Part shown: in pieces, positions 41,311 through 52,659 of the stretch
Numbering within the stretch: the stretch's first letter is position 1
Layout: the number at the start of each line of letters is the position of its first letter
Assembly (NCBI RefSeq): GCF_000003815.2
Contig: NC_049986.1
Location: 346,062-410,061, forward strand
Source of the DNA: Branchiostoma floridae
Taxonomy: Eukaryota; Chordata; Leptocardii; Amphioxiformes; Branchiostomatidae
Direction of reading: 5' to 3'
Length of the DNA stretch: 64,000 bases
Notes under the pieces: model-generated
Database searches by the model: none
What the model was told of the DNA's origin: nothing
The model's input: the letters and a program-made list of their open reading frames with translations, nothing else
Position numbers and translations under genes: made by a program

Positions 41311-41830
41311 GTACAAACGTTCTAGTTATGCTAGGATAGTAATAGTAAGATAACTTGGTAACATTTTGCGAAATAACCGAGTAAAGGTAGCTTGAAACAT
41401 CAAAGCTATAACAATAGGAAGTACAAACGTTCTAGTTATACTACAATAACAATGAACTTGGTAAGATCTTGCGATATAAAAGAGTATAGTAGCCTGAACA
41501 AAACATCAGCGCTTAATCCCCATAGGAAGTATAAACGTTCTAGTTATACTGCCGTAACAATGGACTTGGTAAGATCTTGTGATATAGCAGAGTATCGTAT
41601 CTTGAACAAATTATAACGCTATAACCATAGGAAGTACAAACGTTCTAGTTGTACTGCCTTAACAACAAACGTGGTAAGATCTTACAATATAATTGAGTAT
41701 TGTATCTTGAACAAAATTCAACACTGTAACCATATGTAGTTCTAGTTGTACTATCGAACCATGAGCTTGGTAATACCTTGCGATATAACGGATTATCCTA
41801 GTTTGAAAACAACAAAACTATGGGCATACA
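41311..41830. repeat. ~107-bp tandem repeats at the 3' side of the PAT/DIRS element
   Basis: GTACAAACGTTCTAGTTATAC-type phrases start at 41311, 41421, 41529 and 41634, with a shortened fifth copy near 41736. Each unit ends near ATAGGAA. They lie downstream of the recombinase ORF of the minus-strand element. Confidence 0.8.
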
Positions 41831-42275
41831 TGCCTAATAATCTTCTTTAGTTGAGGTGTATCTAGCAACGACTATTTACTAACAGAATATTAAAGTAAAT
41901 ATCCTTATGGCAGGTTCCCATGTTGCAACACATATTGCAATAACCATTAATTATGTAGAACCTACAGGGCAGCACACCACAGTACTATTACAAAATTAAC
42001 ATAACTTGGGAATTGCCATACAAGGAACTAAGAACTTACTTCGTTATCTCTTAACATAGCAAGCAACTCGAGAAATTAATACACAAGTCGTATTCCTAAG
42101 CAAACTTATAGACTAGTGCCACTATCCTTAAAGCAAGCACCTAACATAGCAACACATTTTTGTACATGTCGGGCATGTAGAAAAAACAGGGCAACTCACC
42201 ACTGTAATATTAGTCTCGCGTATACCCTAACATCAATCAACGAACTCATACCCAATCGACTCCGCCCTCATTCTT

Positions 42276-43160
42276 TTAAATGCGTATATATTTCTTAAAC
42301 GCATCAGATGACCATCTTCCCAGGCGTTGTATGGTGTCATCGGGAACACCTTGTATTGCAGCTTGAGTTGCTGCCCCAATACGGAAAGAATGTGACGTAT
42401 ATTTGTGCGGGTCTAGATTGGCTTGTACTACGCAAACCTTGAGGACTTTGGTAAAGTGATCACTACTGACTGGAGAACCATTTGAGCTGGTGAAAAGGCA
42501 TCCCGATTTACCCCCACGCCTCAGGAGAAAACGCTCAAGGCTGCTCACTGGGCAGTACTTACAGCCCGGCTGTGCTATCATGGAAAGGGTCGCTGGAGTA
42601 GACGTCTTGCTATGCTTATATGTCTTGAATTGAACTTTGATATATGAAGTTGCTCCACTTTGATCTGGTACTGCAGTAATATCATCCAGGTTCAAAGTGT
42701 GTTGAGAGGTGTTAGTTATTGTGACTTCTCCTAATCGCGCAAAAGAATAATACATGAACAAAAACATTGCTTCGAAAAGGCACTGATCATAATCCCTATT
42801 CACAATGTGCGGTACAATGTCACTCAATTTCTGGAGGATTGTGGGTGTTATGGGCAGCCTACTATCCGGGACATGATGTTTCTGAATTGAATGCACCAGT
42901 TTTCGAATGAGGAACGTCGAAGTAGGATCTGGGAGATTGTGAAGCTTGTGCATGAAGCTTATGGCCGAGAGCTTAGACGTTATTGAGGATGGAGCGAACC
43001 CTTCTTGGTGCAAAAAAGTAGCAAACTGGCCTATAAGCATTTCAGGAATAGGCAAGTGTACCAAAAGCTGACCATGAACTGATAAGGTGAAACGACGAAA
43101 ATGTTGCCATGCCAAACGATAAGCAGTTACCGTAGCTGGGGCCAAAGAACAAAACAACAA
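42276..43160 (-). CDS. Tyrosine recombinase of the PAT/DIRS element
   Basis: This 294-residue ORF has an N-terminal SAM-like binding half (TVTAYRLAWQHFRRFTLSVH). The C-terminal catalytic half includes FARLGEVTI (catalytic Arg), KYTSHSFRIGAATQAA (the H..R box) and LGRWSSDAFKKYIRI (the Tyr nucleophile near the end). All catalytic positions I can judge are present. Tyrosine recombinases integrate the circular cDNA of these elements. It starts 5 bases after the stop of the upstream ORF, so both are probably read from one transcript. Confidence 0.88.
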   Translation of the reverse strand: MLFCSLAPATVTAYRLAWQHFRRFTLSVHGQLLVHLPIPEMLIGQFATFLHQEGFAPSSITSKLSAISFMHKLHNLPDPTSTFLIRKLVHSIQKHHVPDSRLPITPTILQKLSDIVPHIVNRDYDQCLFEAMFLFMYYSFARLGEVTITNTSQHTLNLDDITAVPDQSGATSYIKVQFKTYKHSKTSTPATLSMIAQPGCKYCPVSSLERFLLRRGGKSGCLFTSSNGSPVSSDHFTKVLKVCVVQANLDPHKYTSHSFRIGAATQAAIQGVPDDTIQRLGRWSSDAFKKYIRI

Positions 43161-43165
43161 TTTGT

Positions 43166-45031
43166 TTACATCATGATTAAGTTGCTCGGCTGTAGAGATG
43201 GTGGAATGTGCGTTGGAAACTGATTCATATGAGGGAACCTCCGTCGAAACGTGTCGATCTGAAAACGAGATAAACAGTCAGCCATTTCGTTCCTTTTCCC
43301 AGGGATATGCACTGCCTTACATAATATGTTCCTTTGCAAACTGATCAAGACAAAATTGCGTACCAATGGCATGATTAAAGGGTTCCTGGAAGTCTGTCTG
43401 TTAATGATATACACTAAGGCTTGATTGTCTGTGTGTAGCATGATACTACGATTTGACCATTCTTGTCCCCAAATATGGAGAGCCAGGACGATGGGATAAA
43501 ACTCCAAAATAGTAATATTCGTGGATCTCATCTCCTGTGGCCATGCTCCATAAAACCATGCAGTTCCATACGTCGCACCATAACCCAACGATCCAGCCGC
43601 ATCAGTATATAAATTCAAGTTTGTGTCATGTAAAAAATGCTCATCAATGAAAAAAGACTTGCCGTTGAAATGTTCTAGGAATTGCTTCCACATACGTAAA
43701 TCCTGCCGTACCCCTATGTCAATATTTATCAGAGTGTCTCCAGGCTGCTTTGCTTTAGTTAAATCTATGAGACGCCTCAAAAAGGCCCGGCCCGGAGAAA
43801 CTACCTGGCAAACATGGTTTAGTAATCCTATCAATGATTGAATTTGTTTCAGGGAAGCTGATGAAAAAAGTAGGAATTCTCGAATGGTAACCTTACATTT
43901 CTGCAGTTTGTCAAGGGGCAGACGTGCCTCCATTTTAATTGTGTCTAATTCAATACCCAGAAAGGTCATTGTTGTATCAGGGTGAAAAGTTTTTTCCTCT
44001 GCTAAAGGGACCCCAACCTCCTGACACATATTACTGAATAACTCAAGATCCCGTTTGCAGGATGAGTAAGTGCTATTAGCAAAGAGGAAATCATCTATGA
44101 TATGAGTGGGATAACGTATATTCAGCTTCCTTACTGCTATCCATTCGAGTGCAGTGCTAACTGCTTCAAAAATGGCACAAGATGTAGAACATCCCATTGG
44201 CAAACACCTATCGTAGTAATAACCATCGTTAAGGTAAAACCCCAATAGGTGATGATCATTTGGGTGCACAGGAATTATACGAAAGGCGGATTGAATATCA
44301 GTCTTTGCTAGAAAACAACCCGGGCCTAGCGTTTTGATATGTTTGATAGCCGAATCAATGTTAGCATAAGAAACCGAAGAAAATTCCCTTGGTATTCCCT
44401 CATTTACTGCGCTGCCAATCGGGTGAGATAAATCATGTATAATCCGGTACTTACCAGGAGTCTTTTTTGGCACCGCATAAATTGGGGATAAGAAAAGGTT
44501 ATGAAAAGGTGCTGTCTTGAACGGTCCTGCAATTTTTCCTGTCTCCAGTTCAGATTGAATTCTTTCCTGAATGATTGGGAATTGTGACGAACTGGGCAAG
44601 CTTACCTTTTGTTTTGAACGGAATCTTGGACCAAAATAATCTAAGGGAAAACCAACAGAAAAACCGTGAATTAAATAGTCTTTCTCCTGTTCTGTATATC
44701 CATCTAGAAAAAAGGCTAGTTTGTTAACGTTTACGGGGGTTGGTATTCCTGTTCTGGCTATTACGCGGGCAGTTGAAGTTTTTGTGTGCTCCTGAGCATG
44801 TTGGGCATGCGTGCTTGTATGGGCAACTTGCCGCGAAGCAGTTTGATGCAGCTGAATGGTATCGAAAGCAATAGCCCAACGGCAGACTGTTATTGCTTTG
44901 CTGTTGATTGGGTTTTGTTGTGAAAGAAGTTGGTTTGACATGACTGAATGCGTCCACATACAGCTGCATGTTCGGGACATCCCATGGGGTACTTGGGGAT
45001 GCGTGCCTAAGCTGCCTAAAGAGAGCATCAT
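43166..45031 (-). CDS. Reverse transcriptase / RNase H of the PAT/DIRS element
   Basis: An open frame of 621 residues. Its first ~100 residues overlap the end of gag in another frame, so the functional protein may start lower down. RT landmarks: IIHDLSHPIG, FLAKTDIQSAFRIIPV (first Asp), LPMGCSTSCAIFEAVS and THIIDDFLFA (catalytic DD). RNase H landmarks: LNLYTDAAGSLGYGA, ILEFYPIVLAL, MLHTDNQALVYIIN and GKRNEMADCLSRF, giving D-E-D-D. The ORF is intact to its TAA/TGA. It lies antisense to the REJ-type gene. Confidence 0.9.
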   Translation of the reverse strand: MMLSLGSLGTHPQVPHGMSRTCSCMWTHSVMSNQLLSQQNPINSKAITVCRWAIAFDTIQLHQTASRQVAHTSTHAQHAQEHTKTSTARVIARTGIPTPVNVNKLAFFLDGYTEQEKDYLIHGFSVGFPLDYFGPRFRSKQKVSLPSSSQFPIIQERIQSELETGKIAGPFKTAPFHNLFLSPIYAVPKKTPGKYRIIHDLSHPIGSAVNEGIPREFSSVSYANIDSAIKHIKTLGPGCFLAKTDIQSAFRIIPVHPNDHHLLGFYLNDGYYYDRCLPMGCSTSCAIFEAVSTALEWIAVRKLNIRYPTHIIDDFLFANSTYSSCKRDLELFSNMCQEVGVPLAEEKTFHPDTTMTFLGIELDTIKMEARLPLDKLQKCKVTIREFLLFSSASLKQIQSLIGLLNHVCQVVSPGRAFLRRLIDLTKAKQPGDTLINIDIGVRQDLRMWKQFLEHFNGKSFFIDEHFLHDTNLNLYTDAAGSLGYGATYGTAWFYGAWPQEMRSTNITILEFYPIVLALHIWGQEWSNRSIMLHTDNQALVYIINRQTSRNPLIMPLVRNFVLISLQRNILCKAVHIPGKRNEMADCLSRFQIDTFRRRFPHMNQFPTHIPPSLQPSNLIMM

Positions 45032-45705
45032 ACCTACTCCATTGTGCGCCCCGCTCTGCCAAGGAGCGAATCAAGTGCGCATATGCGATCAGCTGAGGAC
45101 TTCGCGCTAAGTGCTTTTGAATATATATGTAATGGTAAATAGAGAAAGCCATGGACCACTGTGATAAGGTGAGCGATTGCTTTGCCCTATCTTCCGCACT
45201 GTTAGCCAGCGTCAATGTGGGAGATCCCGCTAGAGTATCAAGGTTAACTGTGAATTGTTGACGAGGTCGTGCGTTAGGCAACAGCTGTTTGAGCTCAACG
45301 AATTTATCCTGCCAGATCTTATCCTTAATTCCATCAGATATACCCGTGTCTAACGGGAGGTGAACACCTGCTTCTAGTAAGCGGGTACCCATATCCTGAT
45401 TGGCCAAGAGATCACCCAGTACTGACGCTGACCGAACCTGAGCGGAATTGTTACCTGCATAAGAGCTGATACCTGTACTCATAATGCTAGATGCTAGAGT
45501 AGCACCAAGTCCATCAGTCCGTGTAGGCAGGAGGGCTGGTGGTTGCAATCCGAATACAGAGTTTGTTGAGTATATGGGAATCGTGCTCGACGTAGTGGCT
45601 GTTAATGTTGACGTGACTTGTTGTAGTAGTCCTTGATTCGCCGCACTTGTAACGCTGGGTGAGCCTGCTGGTAGCACACCTAGCAGGCCAGTGCTGCTCA
45701 CTGTT
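44724..45705 (-). pseudogene. Gag of the PAT/DIRS element, C-terminal part (split by insertion)
   Basis: About 325 residues, with a zinc-knuckle-like end (CFRYHSAASNCF, CPYKHACPTCSGAHK) and a basic tail. The N-terminal part lies at 52660-52942. The two parts are in the same frame once the insertion and one copy of its 5-bp target duplication are ignored. It overlaps the start of the RT frame by about 300 bases. Confidence 0.75.
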
Positions 45706-45988
45706 CAGGGCTCGAAATAGTGGGTGCATGTGCACCCAGGTGCACCCAAAATTAGAACTGTGCACCCAATTATTTTCTGTGGGTGCACAGGGTGCACCCA
45801 AATATTTTCTTGGGTTTATGTATGTAAAGATATCAAAGTATACTAGTATACATCATATTCTTGACATCTAAGTGTTAGAAAGATAATAAAAATGTCTTTC
45901 ATGGTACTTGTTTAAGAATTTGATAGCATGTAACTAGGTTTAAATTTTGAAATTCGTTTTTTCTGACATTCTACTTAAATTTAAGTGG

Positions 45989-46457
45989 TGCTATAAGAGG
46001 AGTAAAAATACACTGTTTGGAAGAATTTGTTGTATCATTTAAAGCAAGATGTTATGGTTATCATTTTGTCATGTACATGCTCTGAGAAGCTACAGACAGC
46101 CCATCTGGTAACTGTAATTAGTCTGTTATTGTTGTGTGATAACTGTTGACAAGGTGTTATCCTTTGTATTGATCTTTGATGAACTGAAGATGAAAAGAAC
46201 AACAAAGCCAATAGCAGGTACATGTTATCATTATTGCCATGCATAGCTCGTTCAGTTGTAGACAATGTCTGGATATGTGTCTGGGATTTTGAAATAAAGA
46301 AGCCAGGAGTTGTTGGGTTGAGGGGACAGTTGGACAGAGGCTTGAGCCAGTGACAGAGAGAGCAGAGAGAGGGTCCCGACTCACAGCTCCCGTGCGTGTC
46401 AATGGCATTACCTGTGTCTTGTGCGTGGGGCTACAACATCGACCCCCACTTCTTACA
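45989..46457 (+). repeat. Ty3/gypsy-like 5' LTR
   Basis: The stretch recurs at 52051-52573. It ends TTCTTACA directly before a primer site and contains GAAATAAAG (possible polyadenylation signal) near 46290. The exact left edge is uncertain by a few bases. The right copy carries an extra ~53-base segment near its 3' end. Confidence 0.7.
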
Positions 46458-46459
46458 TT

Positions 46460-46479
46460 TGGCGACGAGGATGGGATTC
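46460..46479 (+). promoter_or_regulatory. Primer-binding site complementary to tRNA-Ser(GCU)
   Basis: TGGCGACGAGGATGGGATTC lies two bases after the LTR end. It is the complement of the 3' end of eukaryotic tRNA-Ser(GCU) plus CCA as I remember that tRNA. It fixes the element's orientation as + strand. Confidence 0.65.
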
Positions 46480-46538
46480 TGCTCAACCACTATCTAGAGG
46501 GACGCTGCAGGACGAAGACGCACCGAGACCAGGGACCA

Positions 46539-46843
46539 TGCCAGGAGAGAGGAGAGGGGAGACACGCACGGGAGGGCAGGACGATCTAGAGCAGCGACCA
46601 GCAGACTATGAGCCTATGAGACCTGAGGAGGCCACAGGACCGTTGCGGGAGTGCTGGAGAAGCCGGGAACTTTTCGACTCGGCACGGACGGGAGAGCGGC
46701 ATGGACCAGAGCGGGGCGAGGGACGAGAGAGCCAGGAGAGTCGACAGCATGGAGCCGCGGCTAGATATGCACGTGCGAAAAGGCGGACGGCAGGACAAGA
46801 GGAGCCGGGTGGAACTGTTGAACGTGAGTGTGCCCATGTGTGA
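46539..46843 (+). CDS. Highly charged leader ORF of the gypsy-like element
   Basis: About 101 codons from an ATG shortly after the primer site. The product is very rich in Arg, Glu and Gly (for example MPGERRGETRTGGQDDLEQR) and has no recognisable domain. It could be the start of a gag gene or a non-coding leader; the rest of gag and pol is not visible downstream. Confidence 0.3.
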
Positions 46844-46849
46844 ACTTGG

Positions 46850-48746
46850 AGAGAATGCAGTGCACACACTACCTGACCCTTTTTGTGGGGTTAAGCTCAG
46901 TTTTATTATCTTAGATCAGTAGCAAGAAGTATTTAGGGTGTTGTAAAGTGTCTTTTTAAATGTTGTGATGATATGTGTGATTAGTGAGAATATGTTGTTT
47001 TTGGAAGTTATTAGTGAGGATATGTTGTTTTGGGAAGTTGACTCTGGTACAAAGGTGTTTAGAGGTTGATCAATGGTTTTGATTTAAATGGTGATGTTTT
47101 TAGCTGGAGGTTCCGTGAAAGTTGTTGTGGAAGTATGTTTGACTAGTTGTGATGATATACTTGTGTTCCAAAACCGCAGAGGAGAGAAAACTAGAGACTA
47201 GAGTTGTTTTGGAGGGGGTAGAGTATTTGAGATGGAGACTAGCAGAAAGTAATGGCCTCTGTTTTGTTGTTGTTTCTCTGTGAAAGGTAGGGGACTGGTG
47301 CAGTTCGGTTCAGTTCGATCAATTATTAGGATATTTTTTAGGATGTAAAGCCGGCTAGGGTTAGGTAGGCTACGCTAGATTGCAGGTAGGTGATGTAATC
47401 TCCGGGGAAACCCAGACTTCGGGGGTTTGACCAAGGTCATTCAGGGGGTTACGTTGCCTGGGATAGATGGTATCTTTCTTCATAATTTAGTGGTCATTGT
47501 TTACTTGTACATGTATGTTGTTTTTGTAGGTTTCTAGTATAATTTGTTTTGCTAACCTGCGGTGGTATTTTGTTCTAAAGTTAGAGATAGGAAACACTTT
47601 GCCCTTGTGTTCGCGGTGTGATAAACTGTTAATTATGTGATGGAAGCGTGACAGTTAGGATAACTAGAAAGGCCGACATTTGCTTAGGAGCAAATACAGC
47701 ATATTTCAGCCATAGCTTTTCCCATACAACATTTGTCTCAAATAACCCCTGCTCGAAAATGGAACATTTAGGGGCACATCCCAGTTTCTCGCCCCCATTG
47801 AAACGTATAGTTAAGAGACTATTTTCAACGACGCCGTATTTCCAAACAAAATTTTCCCCGGGAAATACACCTATACAGTATACAGGAAGTAAAAATGTAC
47901 CATCTGGTCTAACACATCTGATTTGCAAGAAAATTGTAGGACCTAAAATCTCACAATATCCTAATGAATTTCGAAAGCCCGTAGCGATGACATTATTGGT
48001 CAAGCTGCCCGGGGTGCTTCACTGTTTGCGTCCTCGGAGCGATACCCGGAAGCCAAGATGTGTCGACAAAAACTTACCAAAAACAACATATAGGGGTCGA
48101 AGTTTATACTTGCAGCGGATCCGCTACGCTAATTTTACAAGACGTGCCCAACCCGATTCGCATGTGGGAAATGTTGTTATACGTGTCGTTACCATGACAA
48201 CAGCCTTGGCTGCAGTCTTTAGATATACCGATTAGACAGGGCGTGCCACTTGATGCGAAAAATCGAATTAACTTGCGACCAATCACAGCCAGCAGCGGCT
48301 CCAACAAAGGCGGTAACATAACGTCTATCAAGAAGAGGCACGAAACTTTGCGAAAATAAACCGAGAAACTGCGATGTTTGGGACTGGATAACATACACAA
48401 GTATCTCGCTAAGGCGTCGACCTGTCAACAAGTGGACGACGCGGAAACTATTGCTTCTACTACAACTAAGTTGAGGGACAACGACAAGGGGCAGCGGTGC
48501 AGTCAGGGCTGACACCGATCGCGAGGAAACGATGCCAAGGCCGCGGTGGACGGCTCGACTGTCGAGTCCGTCTAAAATCCAATAAAAATGGCGCGAATGG
48601 CTTCGTCACATCGGAGACGAGTGGTGGGTGACGTGTGTTTACAGTTTGCACCAGGAGAAAAACATTCTTTAACGCTTCCTTTGTCGATAGTTTTTAAACT
48701 ATGAAAATAGGAAGCGTGACTACTGAGAAAAGAATCTGAACTAACC
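46850..48746. other. Interior of the LTR element, no coding domain recognised
   Basis: One 195-codon + frame (47648-48235) and an overlapping 124-codon minus frame (47629-48003) exist, but neither has a motif I recognise. The stretch near 48000-48660 is CpG-rich. Confidence 0.3.
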
Positions 48747-48776
48747 AAGGAGCTTTTATCTGATAAAAGCTCCTTG
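48746..48776. repeat. Perfect 15-bp-arm hairpin flanked by 9-bp direct repeats
   Basis: CAAGGAGCTTTTATC and GATAAAAGCTCCTTG pair perfectly around a single T. TGAACTAAC occurs immediately before and after. It is 42 bases from the assembly gap. Confidence 0.8.
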
Positions 48777-48818
48777 AACTAACGTGTCGGATTCGTCATA
48801 AATTCCAATTTCACTGCA

Positions 48819-48918
48819 NNNNNNNNNNNNNNNNNNNNNNNNNNNNNNNNNNNNNNNNNNNNNNNNNNNNNNNNNNNNNNNNNNNNNNNNNNNNNNNNNN
48901 NNNNNNNNNNNNNNNNNN
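48819..48918. other. Assembly gap (100 N)
   Basis: Exactly 100 N, a conventional unknown-size gap. Both flanks show TGCA next to the N run. Confidence 0.98.
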
Positions 48919-49494
48919 TGCAGGTATTGCAAATTAGAATCGTGAATAAAAGTGAATGTTACCGAATAAATAGTATCATAACATTTCTTTTGTCATGCTT
49001 GTTCATTTGCTTACGCGCCTTCAACAATAAAAGTGGCATAATACAGACATAAAGTTATCATGTTGCTGCAACATCCTGCTGGCAAAATGTATGTTTATTC
49101 ATATAAACATTGCACAGGTAACACAATTGTTTAGATTTACAGTTCAAAACATTCTAACGATAAATATTGATGAGGAAATAATCATTCTCGCCATTGTTAA
49201 ACTTACTTATCAAATCTAAACTGGCCAATCAACTTACCCTGCCAAAGTCAAATCTGCCGAAAATGATTGATATTGCTACGCGCGCGGAATGTTGGCAAAT
49301 TCATCGACAAAGACATGTACTCTGACGTTCAAGGAACGCGTACCTTCTGCTACCGTCCAAAAGACCTTGTCGTTAACTCCAAATCCTCGCAAAAAACTAT
49401 TTTATAATTATATACATGTATATTAAACCGGGCGTAAGGTGACATTCGTCCGCCGTGTTGTCAAGATATGCACGTGTTTCTATATACACGGGAT

Positions 49495-50745
49495 TGGAAG
49501 GCCCCGCTATTGAATATTAATTAGACTTCGTCTTCCTTTTCGCTGATTGACTGGCTCGTTAAATTCATTTAACTTGCACGTGCGGGGCTCTGCGGGGTGA
49601 CGTCACGGCAAAAGGCCGAAAGAAAACCAATTTTCCCTCAGAAAAGTGCTGAAATTTACTGTATATAGTAAAGCGCTGGTTGCAAGTTAGCAATTTACGT
49701 GTTTGTAAGCATAAGTCCGTGAGATTTCTGAAACAACAGCAGTTCTGTGATAAACGGAACCTTCTAAAAACGTACGGAACTAACAGCGCATGGTAAATAT
49801 ACCATCGCATCACAGAAATGCCCCTAAAAACTGATACAATGAGCCCTCTGAATAGCCCAAAGTGCAAGAGTTTCCCCCAACGGGGCTCTGCCCCTGGACC
49901 CTGCCGGGCCGGGGCCTTCGGCGTTCTTCGGTGGACCCCGGGCCCCGTGTGCCGACGCTGTAAAAAATTCTGGCGGGAACACTGCAGTATATACGGAATC
50001 GTGAGGCCCCGCTTATGAATATTAATTAGCCTTCGCCCTCTTCGCGCACAGGTGTGTGCTCCGTGCGGGGTCACGGAAGGTCACGTCAGGAGGCCAAAAG
50101 AAAACAAATTTCCCATCAGAAAAGTGCCAAAATTAATCATTTTAAAGTATAAGTCCGTGAGATTTCTGAAACAACAGCAGTTCCGTGATAAACGGAACCT
50201 TCTAAAAACGTACGGAGCTAACAGTGCAGCGAAAATACCATCGATAGCGATTCAACTTCGGATGGCAAACCGGACAAAAGTTATAAGTAATGTTGAAGTC
50301 ATTAACGTTAAAGTTTGTTTTTAGTTGCCTTTGACGGTTTGACCTGAAATACTGTTACGCTAAACTCCTGAAGAGAAGTTAAGTGACTGCTGTGATTATT
50401 ACAGAAATGCCCCTAAAAACTGATACAATAAGCCTTCTGAATAGCCTAAAGTGCAAGAGTTTCAGGCGGGCTTCACCCCCCTGGGACCCCCAACGGGGCT
50501 CTGCCCCTGGACCCTGCCGGGCCGGGGCCTTTGGCGTTCTTCGGCGGCCCCCGAAAAAAATTCTGGCGGGAACACTGCAGTATATACGGAATCGTGGGGC
50601 CCCGCTTATGAATATTAATTAGCCTTCGCCCTCTTCACGCACAGGTGTGGGCTCTGTGCGGGGTCACGGAAGGTCACGCCAGGAGGCCAAAAGAAAACAA
50701 ATTACCCCTCAGAAAAGTGCCAAAATTAATTATTTTAAAGTAGTT
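49495..50745. repeat. ~600-bp tandem repeat with GC-rich core, 2-3 units
   Basis: GGAA(T)..GGCCCCGC.T.TGAATATTAATTAG starts near 49494, 50000 and 50594. Each is followed by GTGCGGGG...GTCACG, a GTCCGTGAGATTTCTGAAAC block (first two units) and the GC-rich GGGGCTCTGCCCCTGGACC. The third unit is cut short. GGGGCTCTGCCCC is itself a small hairpin. Confidence 0.8.
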
Positions 50746-51100
50746 TATGTCAAAACTTTTACTTGGATCATTTTACCAACTATCTAATGCCTATCTACAC
50801 CAAATTTCAGGCCATTCCATTGTAAGACCAGGGTACAGGGGGACAATATATTTATTTTGGTCAAAACATGACCTTTAAACCTCAATAAAATCATTTTAGA
50901 GGCAGATATGAAAAACCTGAGAAAAAAACATCAAGGTATTGGCCCATTCTACCCCTGTGCCAAATTTCAGGTCATTCGGTCCAGGAACGGCGGAAATGAA
51001 TCACTTTGAAGATTTGACAGGAGAAAGAAAGAAGAAAGAAGAAACATTACGAATACAATATATTTCACCATACTATGTATGGCTGAAATATAATTAGTGG
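50746..51100. repeat. Dispersed repeat ending in an imperfect hairpin
   Basis: ACCAAATTTCAGGCCATT and GCCAAATTTCAGGTCATT are duplicated. AGAAAGAAGAA tracts and the hairpin ATATTTCACCATAC / GTATGGCTGAAATAT (51059-51090, one bulged base) follow. It looks like the tail of a mobile element of unknown class. Confidence 0.5.
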
Positions 51101-52050
51101 ACAGGAACGGTGGCACAAAAAGTTAGTTCAACACAGATGTATTGAAAGCAGTTTGGATGTTGTCATTGGAGATCCGAGACTTGCTGTTTTTTTTCGTCGG
51201 AGATGCCGAGCTGTTAGGGGAATTATACTCAGTAGTTAAGTTGAGTTGAATTGACTTAGGTTAAGTTGAGTTGAGTTGAGTTGAGTTGATATGCCAGGGC
51301 TGCCCGGCCGACTGACCGTCTGGCGCATTCCCGGGTCAGTGCGGGGGTGAGTGGCTGGTGGATAGGGTAGATGTTGAAGATTCTGATCGGCGAGGGCGGT
51401 CAGGTTGTGTGTGTGTGTTCTCTCTCTATCCCTGCACAGGTCACAACGGGCACAAGAGTGTTGGCGAGTTCATGGTCATGCCATGCGTTAACCATGCCTA
51501 ACAAGACGGGGCGCGATCCCGCCATACCCTACACAGGGACTCCTACAGCAGTGAGATACGTCGCCGGAGAACTTCCCCAGGAAGCCGGTGGGTCCAGCCG
51601 CATCACCAGGAGGAGCGGGTGAGGACGTCGGTGATCGTGCAACGGCGGGACGGAGGGGGAGCCGCACGACCCAGAACAGCAGCGGAGCGGCTGACGTGGG
51701 AGAAGTACAGCCAGACTGGGAGCTGAACTGACAATTCACGAACTGATTTCAATTTATCGCCAGTCTACTGAACTGTTCCTAGTTGCACTTGTATGTTTAC
51801 CTTATGTTGTCAGTCCGTGCAAACTTTGCCAGTAACTTTTAACAGTTGTGTTATTTTTTTTACAAGCATGTTTTTTGTAGGAAAACCCGTACACTTCGCC
51901 GAGGACGACTCATCTTGTATCTCATGTTCATCTTGTATTGTATATTTATATGTCTGTGGCCACGATACCAGCCATGCTGCCTAGTGCTCACAGTGTATTG
52001 TCTTGTTCCAACCTGAATACAGAAAGGGCGACTCAAGATTTCATCTAGGG
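51101..52050. other. Interior of the LTR element before the 3' LTR
   Basis: Frames near 51490-51730 are GC-rich; one ends AAERLTWEKYSQTGS at a TGA (about 51726), which could be the last residues of a pol polyprotein, but no integrase or RT motif precedes it. Confidence 0.25.
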
Positions 52051-52573
52051 TGGGTATAAGAGGCGTAAAAATACACTGTATGGAAGAATTTGTTGTATCA
52101 TTTAAAGCAAGATGTTATGGTTATCATTTTGTCATGTACATGCTCTGAGAAGCTACAGACAGCCCATCTGGTAACTGTAATTAGTCTGTTATTGTTGTGT
52201 GATAACTGTTGACAAGGTGTTATCCTTTGTATTGATCTTTGATGAACTGAAGATGAAAAGAACAACAAAGCCAATAGCAGGTACATGTTATAATTATTGC
52301 CATGCATAGCTCGTTCAGTTGTAGACAATGTCTGGATATGTGTCTGGGATTTTGAAATAAAGAAGCCAGGAGTTGTTGGGTTGAGGGGACAGTTGGACAG
52401 AGGCTTGAGCCAGTGACAGAGAGAGCAGAGAGAGGGTCCCGACTCACAGCTCCCGTGCGTGGCAATGGCATTATCTGTGTCTTGTGCGTGTTTCTTAGTC
52501 CTGTAGTTTAAACGTCCCTCGTGCAGCATTCTAAAAGAACCTGGGGCCACAACATCGACCCCCACTTCTTACA
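52051..52573 (+). repeat. Ty3/gypsy-like 3' LTR
   Basis: Matches 45989-46457 with few substitutions and the extra segment near 52490-52542. It ends TTCTTACA at 52573, where hAT subterminal sequence (GTGCACCC) resumes. Confidence 0.7.
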
Positions 52574-52659
52574 GTGCACCCAAAAATGTTTTGGTGCACC
52601 CAATTTTTTAAGCCGGGTGCACCAGTGCACTTAATCCAAAAAATGATTTTCGAGCCCTG

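Larger units (their letters stand above)
45706..52659. mobile_element. hAT-like DNA transposon insertion (6,954 bp, itself invaded)
   Basis: The ends are CAGGGCTCGAAA (45706) and its complement TTTCGAGCCCTG (52648-52659). The target duplication is CTGTT, at 45701-45705 and 52660-52664. Both subterminal regions are crowded with GTGCACCC / GGGTGCAC motifs. CAGGG-type ends suggest the hAT superfamily; a 5-bp duplication is unusual for hAT in general but is known for a hAT5 group (from memory). No hAT transposase is seen, so it was non-autonomous, or its core was replaced by the LTR element inside. Confidence 0.7.

Noticed and set aside
47629-48235. Overlapping 195- and 124-codon frames on opposite strands
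   Set aside because: Neither contains a recognisable domain and they overlap; I could not support either as a gene.
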